From contig OU612068.1 in the NCBI GenBank assembly GCA_914767715.1, positions 26,350,001 to 26,414,000 on the forward strand: a DNA stretch of 64,000 nucleotides, read 5' to 3'. Numbering within the stretch: the stretch's first letter is position 1; each line of letters opens with the position of its first letter. The translations under genes were made by a program, and so were the position numbers. Source of the stretch: Membranipora membranacea (taxonomy: Eukaryota > Bryozoa > Gymnolaemata > Cheilostomatida > Membraniporidae). The notes beneath the pieces are model-generated. The model did no database searches. It saw only the letters and a list, made by a program, of their open reading frames with translations, and was not told the DNA's origin. Of this stretch, positions 1 to 13,400 are shown piece after piece.

Positions 1-2200
1 TTTTCTGAGCTTCAATTTAAGCCTATGTTCGGAGTTGTTCTTTCTCCAGTTTGGTACTTTTTATTCTACGCAGCATAGAAAAAAAGAGCTGAATTGGGCC
101 CAGAAAACTGTCTATTGGCATCTATGAGCATCTTGTTGTTGTGTGCCCATTCCTCTATGTTGTTTAAGGCAGTCTGGGAAGCTTGTGGGTTGGACGAAGC
201 TTTGTTGATGGTTGTGTATAGCGTCATCGGCATATTTCACAATCGGCATGTTTGTCATTGCTAGATCATTAAGGTAGAGTGGTAGACCAACCAAGACCAA
301 GGTCCGAGTTTCGTTCCTTGTGGGGCGCCTATTTTGATGGTTCTGTAATTTGATCTAGCACCCATTCTCCCGCAAGAAGAAAGCTGTCTATTAAATGTAT
401 CAGACCAGCATCGAAAGAGAGTGTTTGGAGTTTGCCAATGAGGATATTTGTATCATTTCTATCAGAAGAAGCTTTAGACATGTCAAAAAGGTAGGCAGTG
501 ACATGGCTGGTCTGCTGTTTTTCAAGGTTGCTGCACCAGTCATGTATCACATGGAGTAAAGCATCTGTTGTGTTCTTCCTCTGCTGGTATGCGTATTGAC
601 TAATTGCCTCAAGTTTCTGACCTATCTCTGCTATGAGTTTTCTTCGGATGACTTCTTCGGCTACTTTTCCTATAATTATGGAAAATTAGTTGGATTGGCC
701 GGTATTCACTGGGTGTTGATGGGTTTTTAGTTTTCTTCGGTGGTCTTATTTCACCATTTGGAGACATTGGGTGGGGTTCAGCATGCAGTTAATGATATCA
801 GTCACTGGTACGCGTATATCCTCAAACGCAGATTTGCTCACCCAATTGGGGAAATCCGCTTGTTGTTGGTAGATTTACTTGTGTCTAGATTACATAATAC
901 ATGTATTTGCTTCACCTCTCCTACTGTTGATTTACTGAGGTGTCCTGTTCGCCTCCAACGTTCACAAAATACTCAGTTGGGATGTCTACCAACCAGTTTA
1001 TCTGTGGTAACCCATGTATCATCTATTAGATTGAATATTGTTGAACGCTTTTGAGTTTTCCCCTCCATTTCTTGGATTACCTTCCACCAATGAACTCCCT
1101 CTCCCCCGTGCACCTTGCATATACACTGCGCAGTGGTCGTCCTCATTACCTATCAACGGTGGCAGGGCTTCTGGGGCAGTGTAACTATTAACGTCAAACA
1201 ATTTGATCCAAAACAGCATAACCAAGGGTACAGAAAATGATACAACATTTCATGTTAAATTGATTGCATTAAAATTCCTATTGAAGTGTCCTATCATCAT
1301 GATTTTAACATTAGGGATTTTGGAACTCAATTTACACAATACACTCTCTAGGACGGTGGGTGATATACTGCTCAGAATAATCTTAGGCATCTCAGGATGT
1401 CTCACCAGCAACCAGACTGCAGACACTGTCGATCTGTTAAGCCTGTCTATCACCTTAGCATTGATACTGGAGAGTATGTACATGGCAGCACTGCCGCCAA
1501 CACGTCTCACTCGATTAGAACAGAATAAACTGTAGCCAGGTATTTGGGAGTTGTCTTCTCTTTCTCTCGTAAACCATGTTTCAGTAAGACATGTCACGCC
1601 AGGGTCATAAAAAGCTGAAGATGGAAGGAGCATTGAGTTTGGCTTTTTGTTTGTGGTGGTGCAGTTGTTGGTTGGTATTAGATTGTTGTGTCCGGTTTTT
1701 CCAGTGTTAGTTGACATTTGGTTGACCGAGCACTGTACACTCGGCTGGGTACCATAGCCATAGTGGGGGGTGTGACCAAGGACGAGCATTACACCCGCTC
1801 TCTGCATTCCCATTCACACTCATGGATCCGGTATGATGTGGTAATGTCACATGTCCTTCATCTGCACTGCTTGATTGGTTATTTGTGGCAGATTTGTATG
1901 AGGTTTATGTAGTCCGTTTGTTGTCTTAGATGAGTAACTGAAAGCCTACTTACTAATAATAATCTTTATCTTCGTTATCTGAAGACTGGTTGAGGATAGA
2001 ATCAATATGGGGCCAGTTAAAATGAGCTGTTATTTGTGATGTATCTCTGAGTCTCAGCTGGCTGTCTCTGGAGTATCTGATGACTTTGGTATCCATGTTG
2101 CATATGACAGTGTGAAGAAAGTTGGTATCTGAATGATGTAGTAGGTTAAATCTGTGAACTAATCCATATAGAGTGATAAAATAGATGAAAGTTCTCATTT
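1..2200 (-). mobile_element. Degenerate non-LTR retrotransposon (LINE): endonuclease and reverse transcriptase fragments
   Basis: Read on the minus strand, the pieces lie in the order expected for LINE ORF2. A segment at 2198-1953 contains YSRDSQLRLRD, like the N-terminal region of CR1/L2-type ORF2 proteins. At 1813-1250 an AP-endonuclease-like stretch has CLTETWF and IPGYSLFCSNR. At 1225-1019 there is its C-terminal part (YTAPEALPPL, then a degenerate GNSDH-like box). At 550-329 reverse transcriptase sequence shows AYLFDMSKA, and at 300-112 the YADD catalytic box (VKYADDA). A further block near 160-110 encodes WAHNNKMLIDA in another frame, so the element is frameshifted. It continues past the left edge. 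Clade assignment is a guess; the LINE identity is solid. Confidence 0.85.
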
Positions 2201-2651
2201 TCAGAGAGCAGGAATAAAATCAGTCCACTACACCTATCCTCATCTCCAGTAGATGTTACCATTGTTCCCTAGATTTTGGTGCTCAGACCGAATTATTAAA
2301 TTCAAGACCTCTAGAAATCTCAGTTTTCACTTGAAATTTTTATTTGTCCTTTCCCTCCGTTTCAAACAACTGTCCATACATAATCCCTTGCGAGCATCTA
2401 AGACTACCCCATAGCCAAAACACTGTACAACCTTCACACCGCACCTCAGCTGCAGCAATACTTACTGTCTGACTATTGAGTTTGGAGTTTTGCTTGCTAG
2501 AGTTGTTCCTGATTTAGTTCTTAAAAATTATGAAATTCCCCTCCTCTATATATGCAAAACCCCAGATTGACATAACCTTATGGCAATTGGTTACTTGTGC
2601 TCAACATTTTAGTATGTACACATTACAATTGATCGGTTTGTGTTGTTATAG

Positions 2652-5600
2652 GTGAGAAGGAGGAACAAACCCAAACCTATTCTAACCAGGCCTGTGAACC
2701 TCTGTTTGACCATTCAGTCACCCAATCAGGTAAGTTCTATAATTCTTGTCAGTGATATGGCAAATTACACATGATGAGGTATAGATATCGATGATATTGT
2801 GTGATATACATAATATGGCAATGGTGCCAGAAATACGGTATAACATAGGCAAATGGTAATGGTACCAGATATATTGCAAAGCATATATGATGAGAAATAG
2901 TTATCGGTGACATTGTGTGATACACAGAATATGGTATTTGTACCAGCGAGTGATAGATATCGGTGATATTATATGATACACATAATATGGCAATGATACC
3001 AGAGATATGGCAAAACATACATGATGAGATATAGATATCGGTGATATTGTGTGCTATACATAATATGGCAATATGGTACCAAACCAGAGATATGGCATAA
3101 CATACATGATGAGATATAGATATCGGTGATATTGTGTGATATACATAATATAGCATTGAAACCAGAGATATGGCATAACATACATGATGAGATATAGATA
3201 TTGGTGATATTGTGTGATATACATAATATGGCAATGATACCAGAGATATGGCAAAACATACATGATGAGATATAGATATCGGTGATATTGTGTGATATAC
3301 ATAATATGGCAATGATACCAGAGATATGGCAAAACATACATGAGTGATAGATATCGGTGATATTGTGTGATATACATAATATGGCAATGATACCAAACCA
3401 GAGATGTGGCATAACATACATGATGAGATATAGATATTGGTGATATTGTGTGATATACATAATATGGCAATGATACCAGAGATATGGCAAAACATACATG
3501 ATGAGATATAGATATCGGTGATATTGTGTGCTATACATAATATGGCAATGGTACCAAACCAGAGATATGGCATAACATACATGATGAGATATAGATATTG
3601 GTGATGTTGTGTGATATACATAATATGGCAATGGTACCAAACCAGAGATATGGCATAACATACATGATGAGATATAGATATTGGTGATGTTGTGTGATAT
3701 ACATAATATGGCAATGATACCAAACCAGAGATATGGTATAACATACATGATGAGATATAGATATCGGTGATATTGTGTGATATACATAATATGGCAATGG
3801 TACCAAACCAGAGATATGGCATAACATACATGATGAGATATAGATATTGGTGATGTTGTGTGATATACATAATATGGCAATGATACCAAACCAGAGATAT
3901 GGCATAACATACATGATGAGATATAGATATCGATGATATTGTGTGATATACATAATATGGCAATGATACCAAACCAGAGATATGGCAAAGATACATGATG
4001 AGATATAGATATCGGTGATATTGTGTGATATACATAATATGGCAATGATACCAGAGATATGGCAAAACAAACATGATGAGATATAGATATCGGTGATATT
4101 GTTTGATATACATATATGGCAATGATACCAAACCAGAGGTATGGCATAACATACATGATGAGATATAGATATTGGTGATGTTGTGTGATATACATAATAT
4201 GGCAATGATACCAAACCAGAGATATGGCATAACATACATGATGAGATATAGATATTGGTGATGTTGTGTGATATACATAATATGGCAATGATACCAAACC
4301 AGAGATATGGCATAACACACGTTATGAGATATAGATATTGGTGATATGGTGTGATATACATAATATGGCAATGATACCAGAGATATGGCAAAACATACAT
4401 GATGAGATATAGATATCGGTGATATTGTTTGATATATATATATATGGCAATGATACCAAACCAGAGATATGGTATAACATACATGATGAGATATAGATAT
4501 CGGTGATGTTGTGTGATATACATAATATGGCAATGGTACCAAACCAGAGATATGGCATAACATACATGATGTGGCATTGATATCGGTGATATGGTGTGAT
4601 ATACATGAGTGATCGATGTCACTGATCTGTTAATATGATACAATGCGACATAGATGTCAGTCATATGGCGTAATATACATAATGGAGTATTGAGATCAGT
4701 GATATGGTAATATGAAATACAATACGGAGTATTGATATCGGCGATATGGTATGACATTCACAATTGACATGATAATGATGATTTACATGATGTATGTTGA
4801 TTTCAGTGATTTTATATGATATACATGGTGTGGTATTTGATGTCAGTAGTGATAGATCATAAATACAATATGTGGTATACTATATAAATATTATACCTAT
4901 ATATTTTATATTTCATAACAAAGTTGCATAAAGCAGGTGATATTGTATGATATATGTGATGAGGTATTGTATTGATGCTGATGATCAGTTATGTTATATT
5001 GTTCTATGCACTAAACTACTCCATCGGGGACGGGCTTAAAATATCAGTTTTGCAGTCTAATGCATAATATATTATTTTGTTGCTTAATTCAGTTGTTCAG
5101 TGCCTTGAATTAGAAATGATACAAGGTAATCAGGGCTCATAGTTCGGTAAATGGGAGTCACTTTCTGAACTGTGAAGGCTGATAACCTGTATGGTTACAA
5201 TTTATCTATCCCTTACTTTTCTTGTTGTAAATTGCAGATTGTCAGAACGAGTTGTTGAGCACCTTGAAACAAGTATTCAAGTTTAAGTCATTCAGACCTG
5301 GTCAGCTGGAAACTGTAGAACGAATAGCTCAAGGTAAGTTTTTTTGTATTGATGGACAGCAGATATGTGTGGACAAAAGATGGTCTGATATCGGCATGCA
5401 TCCTCACCATTATTGCAACCCAGAGGCACAAAGACAAAGCTTACTATGTCACTTGACCTATGATGCTATAAGTTATAAATGTCTGTTTTGCTGTGATTCT
5501 GACAAAAGAACCCTCTCCGATTATCTGGGACATTTTATTGCTGCAGGGATTTGAGTATAAATGGCTATTACTTTAAAAGTTGTATATTTTCTGTCATTCG

Positions 5601-8600
5601 CAGGTAAATCTACACTGGTGATGCTATCGACAGGAGCAGGAAAGTCTCTATGTTATCAGTTACCTGCTTACATGTACTCTCAGAGGGGTGACAGTATAGC
5701 TATAATCATCTCACCGCTGGTATCACTCATGGAGGATCAGGTAGGGAAATTCATCTGTTCACACAGTATATAGCTCTCAATAAAATATTAGAACAAGTTC
5801 GGTTCATTTGCCTGCCTTCTGAGTTGATCCTCCTCAACCGGTCACGCCACAGGCAAAAAGACTGCGGCGTGGTCAGTGGAAGGAAAGCAACCAGTAAGCA
5901 GGCAAACCAAACTTGTTCTAGTAAATTATCTACTGAGAAGAGTGCGATGTATTGAAAGAAAACATATTGCGGTCAATAACCGATGTTTTGTGTAACCCTG
6001 GAACTACTGACAAAATTACATGCTACTGAACTGGGTTTGGTGATCTAAGCTAGCTGCACTACAATACCAAATGCTGCATTGGTTCCTTTGTTTGACGCAT
6101 GGAGGTTAAACCTTGAGAAACCACGACCTAGATGTTAACTGAAAAACTGACCCTCTCTCTAGCTGTTATTCCAGTTTGTTTATTGTTGTAACTTATGAGT
6201 TATAAATCTCCTAACGCCTAGCCCAAGTTTAATATATTTGCCTGTACTCGGAGTTGCTCCCCTCCACTGGTCCAGTGGAAGGCAAGCAACTGGAATGCAG
6301 GCAAACTGGACCAAACTTGATCTGCCTTTCCCTCGCAATGTAAATGGTATAATTATAGCAAATATATTGATAGGTGTCAGATCTGCCTAAAGGAGTAATC
6401 GGAGTCTGCCTACACACCAACCAGACAGAGACTATGAGGACTAAGTGTATGAACGCTGTGTTAGAAGGTGGTGTACAGTTCCTCCTTTGCTCTCCAGAGT
6501 TCATGTGCTCAACAAGCCACGCAAACATTGAGTTCTTCAACAAGATTCCACCAATCAGCTTTGCTTGTATAGATGAAGCTCATTGCCTCAGTGAATGGTC
6601 ACATAACTTCAGACCCAGCTATCTCAGAGTATGCAAAGTAAGTTGTGGATACTAAACTGTCTTTATTTTATTTACTTTCTGGTATGGGTCTCGCCTCTTT
6701 GTTTAGGAATTATTGCCATCCTAATCAAGCGTTGCCTTATGATATTTTGAAAACTTCGAAAGCCAGATTTGTCATCACATAAGGGCCTAACATCGTATTC
6801 TTCATTAAGTGTTCTTATGGTAGTCACCAACTGGATTATGGATAAGGTAGCATCACTGAAGGGAAACTTCTTTGGACCAGTTATAAATTTGCCATCATGT
6901 TTCAAATCTATTACATCTGATTCAACAGGATGGACAAATCTGTGTAGATATAAAACAAAACCCTCATAGTAAACACTGCGTTTTTTTCTTCAGATTTTGC
7001 GTGTAAGGTTTGGGGTGACATGCTTTCTTGGTCTCACTGCTACTGCTACAAAGGAGACAGTACTGAATATAGCTAAACATCTCAACCTGACAGACTGTGA
7101 AGAAGATTGTGTCAAGGGAACTATACTACCTCCAAATCTCAATCTGTCAGTCTCTAAAGACTGCTTCAAGGAACAGGTGAATTAAGTTGCCGATAGTTTT
7201 CCCCATTTTTCTACCTGTCCCTGTGAGCTCATGACATGCCCTATCACCTACCAGGTGGCAGTCTGAGGCTGTATTCTTTAATAGAGAGTGCAGCGTTATA
7301 ACTTGGATCTCTGATGGCTATTTGAACTGTTCTTATAGCATCATCAATAAAGGTAGCAGATGTAGGTTGTTGTATGATGTCTATGTAAGCTTGTTGTCCC
7401 CCCACCAACGAAGCTTGGCTATTGTCAGTCCAGACCATCGTCAGACCAGACATGAAACTCCTACATACATTTGTCCAATTAATCCAAGCACAGAGTTATT
7501 CAAATTTAGAACAAGATTGAGGCTTGTAAAGCTAGATAAGCAACCAATGTTTTACGAAAGAAGACAGCTCACTCTTGCGTGTTTGAAATTGCAAGGCCAT
7601 AGCGGCATGCTATGCTGTGTACAATGTTAACTGTCTTTTGTTATTCTCCAGGCCTTGCTAGAGTTACTTCAGAGTAAGCGCTTTAAGGATTGTAAGTCTA
7701 TCATTATATACTGCACTCGTCGAGAGCAGACTGACAGATTAGCCACAGTAATAAGGACAGTATTATCTAACGGAGGAGAGAAATCTACCGATAAGAAAGC
7801 TGAGAGTTACCATGCAGGTCTATCTGCTGCTCAGAGAAGGAGAATACAGAAACAGTTCATGTCTGGTAAGCTCTGGAGAGATTTTTAGGATTAAAGCGCA
7901 CCTACACTTCAGCATTATAAGCAGTCCTAATAGGCCATGTTTGGTATCGTTTTAGAGATCTCTGGCTGAAAAGTCATTAGGGCATATGAAATAAAACAGC
8001 CTGTGAACCTAATAGCAGTAAAACTGCTGCAAACTCTCTATCGACTAAATAGCAAATTCATAAATGTTCACCTGAAGATTAGCTTTTGACCCCTTTTCCT
8101 ATTTTCTTTAACTGCTGGCTGTACCTTTATATATCTGTGAAGGTAGCTATAATTTTGTATACAAAGATGACCAGGCTAATAAGTTGAATTGAAGTGAATC
8201 TCCAGACACTGGGTTGATTCTGGTACAGAGCAAGTATGAGACCCTTAGGAACTATTGAGTTCTCCTTCTCCTTTTAGGTAAGCTGAGAATAGTGGTGGCT
8301 ACTGTAGCCTTTGGTATGGGCCTGGATAAGTCAGATGTGAGGGCGGTTATACACTACACCCTACCTAAAGGGTTTGAGAGTTATGTACAGGAGATAGGGA
8401 GAGCTGGAAGAGATGGTCTGCCTGCAGAGTGTCATGTCTTCTTAGAACCAGAGGTACCAAGCTCAAGTTCATTAGACTTAGCTTTTCATTTTTCTGAGGA
8501 TTTACATTTGGCAAAACATGGGGTCAATTTCGCCCTGCTTTAATATCCCGTAGTTATAGGCAAGCACTGATGGGCCGAGTATTTAACACAACAACATATC

Positions 8601-11600
8601 ATTCAATTCATTTTCAAAACAGTCCAAAAACCACTAAAACTTCACTATACATGCCCATATTTTTTGATTCTCGCGGAAAAGGGAGAAAACTCAGATACAC
8701 ATTTTATCCTTTAACATTTGTGACAAAATTGCACACCAGATTTGTCAATTGTAGTAGACTAACAGTTTGCTGTGTATGTATGTATGTATGTATGTATGTA
8801 TGTATGTATGTATGTATGTATGTATGTATGTTTGTATGTATGTATGTATGTATGTATGTATGTATGTATGTATGTATGTATGTATGTATGTATGTATGTA
8901 TGTATGCTGTGATTCAATTGATAGTTGTTCATTTTGCATAACTGTACTGTTCTGTTACTAGCATAACCATATAATATAATTTGTTCCTATATAACTATTA
9001 TATTTTATGATTTCATTTTAATGCCTGTTTATTATATTGTTTTGTATTATGTTAATATGTTTATGGTTGCTTGTTATTAAGATGGAAAACATTGTACAGA
9101 GGCTTGTTGGTAAATCTCACTGCTTTTATAACTTGATAAATTGATATTCACATTAGATTTTCTCCTTATTGTCAGGCCTCAGATGTCTCCGAGTTAGAGA
9201 AGCACTTCTATGCTGACAGCGTTGACCAATCATCTATCAGAAAACTGCTGTCTATGATGTATAAGCCATGTAAGTGTCAGATGTTAGCTGACACTGTCAA
9301 TGAAGGTGAATGTGACATGAGTCAGCAGGTGTGTCCAGGACATGAGAGAGCCATCCACGTACAGAAAGCTATAGAAAAACTCAACATATCTGAGCAAGGT
9401 AGGCCCCACACTTTTTTGTCTTCATAAAATATCGTCAAGTTCAAATTCTTGGTTGCCAAAATGTCATTATGTAGCTACTCTGTCATGATACACTGGCGAT
9501 CAATATGAAATACACTGCTAAACTTTATGCCATGTGGTTATACCAAGGAATTACAGGAACTCTAACTCCTTGGTTACACCGTTGTTAAGTTTTTTTCGAT
9601 CCTTTTTGGAAAAAAATGTCACTAGTGAAATGATAAAGTCTGCCAATAAGAAAGCTCCAAAAAACTTCAAGATAGATATCACTTAGGTTTCATAATCGTT
9701 GATTTTTAGTCAATTTCACCTCGTTCTATTGTAGGTATTGCCACATTAATATTCTACTTGGAGCTACATAACACGGAGTGGTTAGAGAACATGTCCAGTG
9801 TATACAGTAAGTGTACAGTGAAATGCTATGGAGGACCGATAGAGCTGCATAATGCCGCTAGAAAGGTTAGTGCTTTCTTCATAATTATGACCGATGTGAC
9901 TTATTGGAACAAAAGTATCTGCACTTCCCATTATAGAATGTTAAAGGTTCCATACTGGGTACTATTCTTAGATCTTGTCCTCGTACCACATCCCTTTCTA
10001 CATCACAATACACCAGATAAAGGCATAAGCCTCTCACTGTGCAGTGCATGGTCGGATTTTTGTAACGTGAGAGTGCTTGAGTCCAATCCTAGTCTACCAT
10101 GTCTGATATTGCTTTGATTGCTTCTGTTATTTCTCTGATAACACCCTTGTTTTCCTTAGTGTATACCTCTCGGAGTGGCCATGGCTATGAAGAAGAAGAA
10201 CTCTAATAAGATCGATGGGAGAGACCTAAACTTCAACATCATGGACGTGTCCAGTCTGCTCAATAAACCGTCTGGTTTTGTTAAGAAGGATCTAAAAAGT
10301 CTACAGTTCACACAAAACGCTGGTAAGAGTGAACTCATAAATACTTTCATATCTGTTCATTTGGACCGTTGTATCGCATCAAGATTAACCATTCGGTATT
10401 GCGCTACCGCAGTTTAAAGATTGATCGTGTATTAATTTAGTACTGGCTCCAATGCGATGTTCCAGGTTTCACAAGGCTTATGAATGAAGGTGATTTTTCT
10501 TTGCCCTTTTGCTGCCCAAGGTGATTTGTAGAATGTAATGTAATGAATCAGAACACTTGTTGGAGGCAGAGTCAAAAGGAGGCTTCACCACATATTTCTC
10601 ATTTGAATTATCAGACAATAAGCTGTACATATTAATCTTAATTACAGATGGTAAATGGAAGCGTACAGGTATAGTTATAGAGTTTAGTGAGCTAGCTATG
10701 AGAGTGAGAGCACCAGGTAACTTATCGGATGATCAGCTAGATGAGATATTACAGTTCCTCAAACAGCGTGTCGCTGCTCAGGAGAATAAGGAAGTCACTC
10801 GCCTACATTACTTCTACCATGTACTCAATAAGTAAGTCTACTAAACTGTTATGGTTTATCCATAAACATATAAATACCTAAATATTAGTTGTATGTTTAT
10901 GGGTGCATCACATGCCACTCTTTTGTTACTTGAAGACCAGCAAACTCTAGTTGGACTTTTTTGTCTTGTCTGGTTGCCCCGGTCAGTGAGAATGCTTGAA
11001 TCTGACTAGTACTATAGACTTAATTATCAATTTTTATTTTTGTTATTACCATTATTATATTTATATTAAATTGTTCCCATTATTATTCAGTCTATAACCA
11101 GTAGCTGATATTGGATTCTGCACCAAAACATAGATTGCTGATATACACTCTGTTATACGTTCAGCAAACTTGCAAAGTTGTTTAAAGCTCACCTGAGATG
11201 TTTTACTTGCAGGCTTGCATTCAAAGACTATTTCATGGTGTCAGAAGAAGCTGACAAGTCCAGGAGTGATTCTCTAAAACAGTCGATTGTTGAGTACTTC
11301 CAATCTGCAAACCCGACTGAGAACTATGTTGTGCCCGATAAGGTAACATTAAGATTCCTATGTATTGGTTACTCTAGAACTAGTTTGATCCAATTTTTCT
11401 ACATACTAGTTGCTCCCCTCCCAGTGGTCACGCTGCAGTGGGGGGGAGCAACTTAGAATGCAGGCAAAAAGATCAAATGGACCTGGTCTAGGTCACCCAT
11501 ACACCTAAATTTATTTATGTCAACAATTTGTTTTCTGTTGAAACTTGATAATGAGATATAACTTGCATCGCCTTGGGTGATTGCATTGTAAATTAAGATA

Positions 11601-12705
11601 TTATGTGTGTAATGATCAATTCGAGAAAATGAGCTGAGTTACAATTTGATAATAACTGTTATACTTCATGGACTTATCAAAACTGGTCCATATTGTTATC
11701 TTAGGCTATGAGCAGAGTATATTTGTTCTGAGACAGCTTAAATCTCTATTAAACACTATTCAAGGCTCATGTTTCGAGGTACAGAATTTTGTCCTTTGAA
11801 GTCAAGGTTCAACTCCTACTGCTGAAAGTCCTTTCTGATCTGATACTGGGCGCCATTTATCCTAGCCAGTTCCTTCAAGAATCAAGCCTGTAAAAAGCCT
11901 CATAGAAATCAGGACTAGTTGGATTTCTAGTAGGCATAGCTGTAGGTCTGTATATATCTGTACTCCAGAGGGGTGGGGATAACTCTATCTGTATCGAAGG
12001 GTTGCCTTGACACAACAAGTTCTGCACATCAAACTTTCTCTCCTTTTGTAGACTGGACCGTCCAATGACGTTGGTTTCATCGGCTCCCAAGTCGCCAGCT
12101 TTATAGGAATGTATTCTCATGAGCATGATTTCACGGGAAGAGACGTTGCTAAAATACTCTATGGTAAGTCCTTAGACTTGCTTATACTTGTAATTTCCTT
12201 TGATGGGGGAAGCAACTCCGAATGAGCTTGTTTTAACACAAGATTCATTTGATTGCACCACTGAAGCTAATGAGCTTGGTCCTGCGATATTACGTCTCTT
12301 GGCCCATGAGTAAAAAATTACACAGGGACATAAAAAGTACCTCTCTCAACTCTAACTGCATTACTAAAGGGCTAAATTTGTTATTTCTCCTGTTCCCTAT
12401 TGTTATTATCCGGTTAGTTAACTCGATTAACTAACATATCGCAGTGCTCAAAGCGTCATGTAATCTAAGTAGAGTACTGAGGTGCTCAATCCTTGTTGCC
12501 AAGAGAGCAATAAGTCATGATTTTTTAATGAGTACCTTAGTATGCGTATCTTACATGATCAAGTTCCTTTTATTCAGGTATTCCGAGTCCTAACTACCCA
12601 CCGAATGTTTGGGGAAGAGTGAGGCGCTTCTGGAGATCCTTACTGGGATGTGATTTTAACACTATAGTGAGGATAGCCACTGAGCAACTGATTAAAGTGA
12701 GGTGA
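2652..12705 (+). CDS. RECQL4: RECQL4-type RecQ DNA helicase, 3' 14 exons (5' part outside the window)
   Basis: Nuclear 3'-5' DNA helicase of the RecQ4 branch, which acts in replication initiation and repair. Exons: 2652-2729, 5238-5333, 5604-5740, 6374-6637, 6994-7176, 7652-7865, 8278-8453, 9176-9398, 9735-9865, 10160-10322, 10648-10831, 11213-11342, 12052-12163, 12578-12705. All are flanked by AG/GT and all phases join in one frame of about 738 codons ending TGA. Helicase motifs in order: [15 protein letters not shown] (motif 0), [13 protein letters not shown] (Walker A, split-codon GKS), [14 protein letters not shown] (Ia), [16 protein letters not shown] (DEAH, II), GLTATAT (III), IIIYCTRRE (IV), [15 protein letters not shown] (V), EIGRAGRDG (VI). 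The C-terminal part (VIEFSELAM, then [15 protein letters not shown] and ATEQLIKVR at the end) is specific to RECQL4 rather than BLM, WRN or RECQ1. The donor after 8453 (GTACCA) is weak. The Sld2-like N-terminus should lie to the left, beyond the window. Confidence 0.95.
2752..4610. repeat. Minisatellite, ~83-bp and ~78-bp units, in a RECQL4 intron
   Basis: More than 20 head-to-tail units lie between the exons ending 2729 and starting 5238. The core contains catgatgagatatagatat followed by a ggtgat..ttgtgtgatatacataatatggcaatg segment. Two unit lengths alternate, depending on whether a 5-bp aaacc piece is present after gatacc. Units decay towards both ends, and weakly related sequence continues to about 4990. 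Long open frames across it, up to about 600 codons, come from the repeat and are not genes. Confidence 0.95.
5791..5919. mobile_element. Short inverted-repeat element (MITE-like), copy 1
   Basis: The ends are inverted copies: gaacaagttcggttcatttg at the left, and a right end finishing caggcaaaccaaacttgttc. The interior also folds back (ttgatcctcctcaa..ggaaagcaac; cacgccacag / gcggcgtggtc). It sits in the RECQL4 intron after 5740. It belongs to a family with copies near 6221, 11381, 35776 and 63521 and a half copy near 58000. No coding capacity. Confidence 0.7.
6221..6322. mobile_element. Short inverted-repeat element (MITE-like), copy 2
   Basis: It has outer arms cccaagtttaat..tttgcctg and gcaggcaaac..ccaaacttgatc, with the inner arms gttgctcccctccactgg and ccagtggaaggcaagcaac. 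It lies about 50 bases before the DEAH-box exon of RECQL4 and is the same family as the element at 5791. Confidence 0.7.
8773..8906. repeat. (TGTA)n tetranucleotide microsatellite
   Basis: About 33 near-perfect TGTA units in a RECQL4 intron, with one interruption (tttg) near 8831. Open frames on both strands are repeat artefacts. Confidence 0.97.
11381..11485. mobile_element. Short inverted-repeat element (MITE-like), copy 3
   Basis: Outer arms tagtttgatccaattttt and aaaaagatcaaatgga; inner arms agttgctcccctcccagtg and cactg-type ggggggagcaactt. It lies about 40 bases after the RECQL4 exon ending at 11342, within the intron. Confidence 0.7.
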
Positions 12706-13400
12706 TTGTTCTTTCTGTTGTTTGCAAGAAACTAAAACCGTATAAAGCTATATTTTTTTCATACATTTTCCTAAAAGACATATGTATGTTTTTTTTCTAT
12801 ATAGCCATTGAGCAATAATTGATTAAAGTGAGGTGATTGCTCATGATGTAGTACGCAACAAACTGAGTCTGTAGAAAGGTTAGTATTTTGAATTTTTTTC
12901 ATACATTTTCTGAAAGACATGTCATCGTTTTCTGACAAAATGTATGTTTTTTTTATATAGCCACTGAGCAATTTCATTAAAGTGAGGTGATTGCTCTTGC
13001 TGTGGTCCGGAACAAACTTAATCCGTATAAAGTTATATTTTTTTCATACATTTGCCTAAAAGATATTTCATCATTTTCTGAGTAAATGTATGTTTTTTTT
13101 ATATATAGCCACTGAGCAATTGATTAAAGCGAGGTGGTTGCTCTTGCTGTGGTCCGGAACAAACTTAATCCGTATAAAGTTATATTTTTTTCATACATTT
13201 TCCTAAAAGATATTTCATCATTTTCCGAGTAAATGTATGTTTTTTTCATATAGCCACTGAGCAATTGATTAAAGCGAGGTAATTGTTCTCAATGTGGCAC
13301 GCAACAAACTAATTCTATATCAAGTTTTATTGTTTTTTCCTACATTTTACTAGAAGACATCATATTTTCAGAGAAAATGTAGATTTTTTAACATGTTTTG
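12673..13400 (+). repeat. Tandem ~147-bp repeat that includes the end of the RECQL4 coding sequence
   Basis: The first unit is the real gene end (ATA GCC ACT GAG CAA..., stop at 12705). The same sequence recurs at about 12801, 12957, 13105 and 13250, spaced 128, 156, 148 and 145 bases. Each copy is preceded by a T-rich run ending atatag, so each resembles a splice acceptor followed by the last nine codons and the stop. The later copies drift (gaggtga becomes gaggtgg, then gaggtaa). Each unit also carries the cataaag/tttttttcatacatttt flank. This looks like tandem duplication of the last coding bases plus 3' UTR. Confidence 0.9.

Noticed and set aside
2752-4610. Possible CRISPR array
   Set aside because: Units are directly adjacent without unique spacers, and the DNA is eukaryotic.
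2749-4757. Long minus-strand open frames up to 604 codons
   Set aside because: They are translations of the 83/78-bp tandem array; the same peptide appears in three frames.
7244-7453. Minus-strand frame inside a RECQL4 intron
   Set aside because: It has coding-like composition but no recognisable motif or partner sequence; possibly a transposon scrap.
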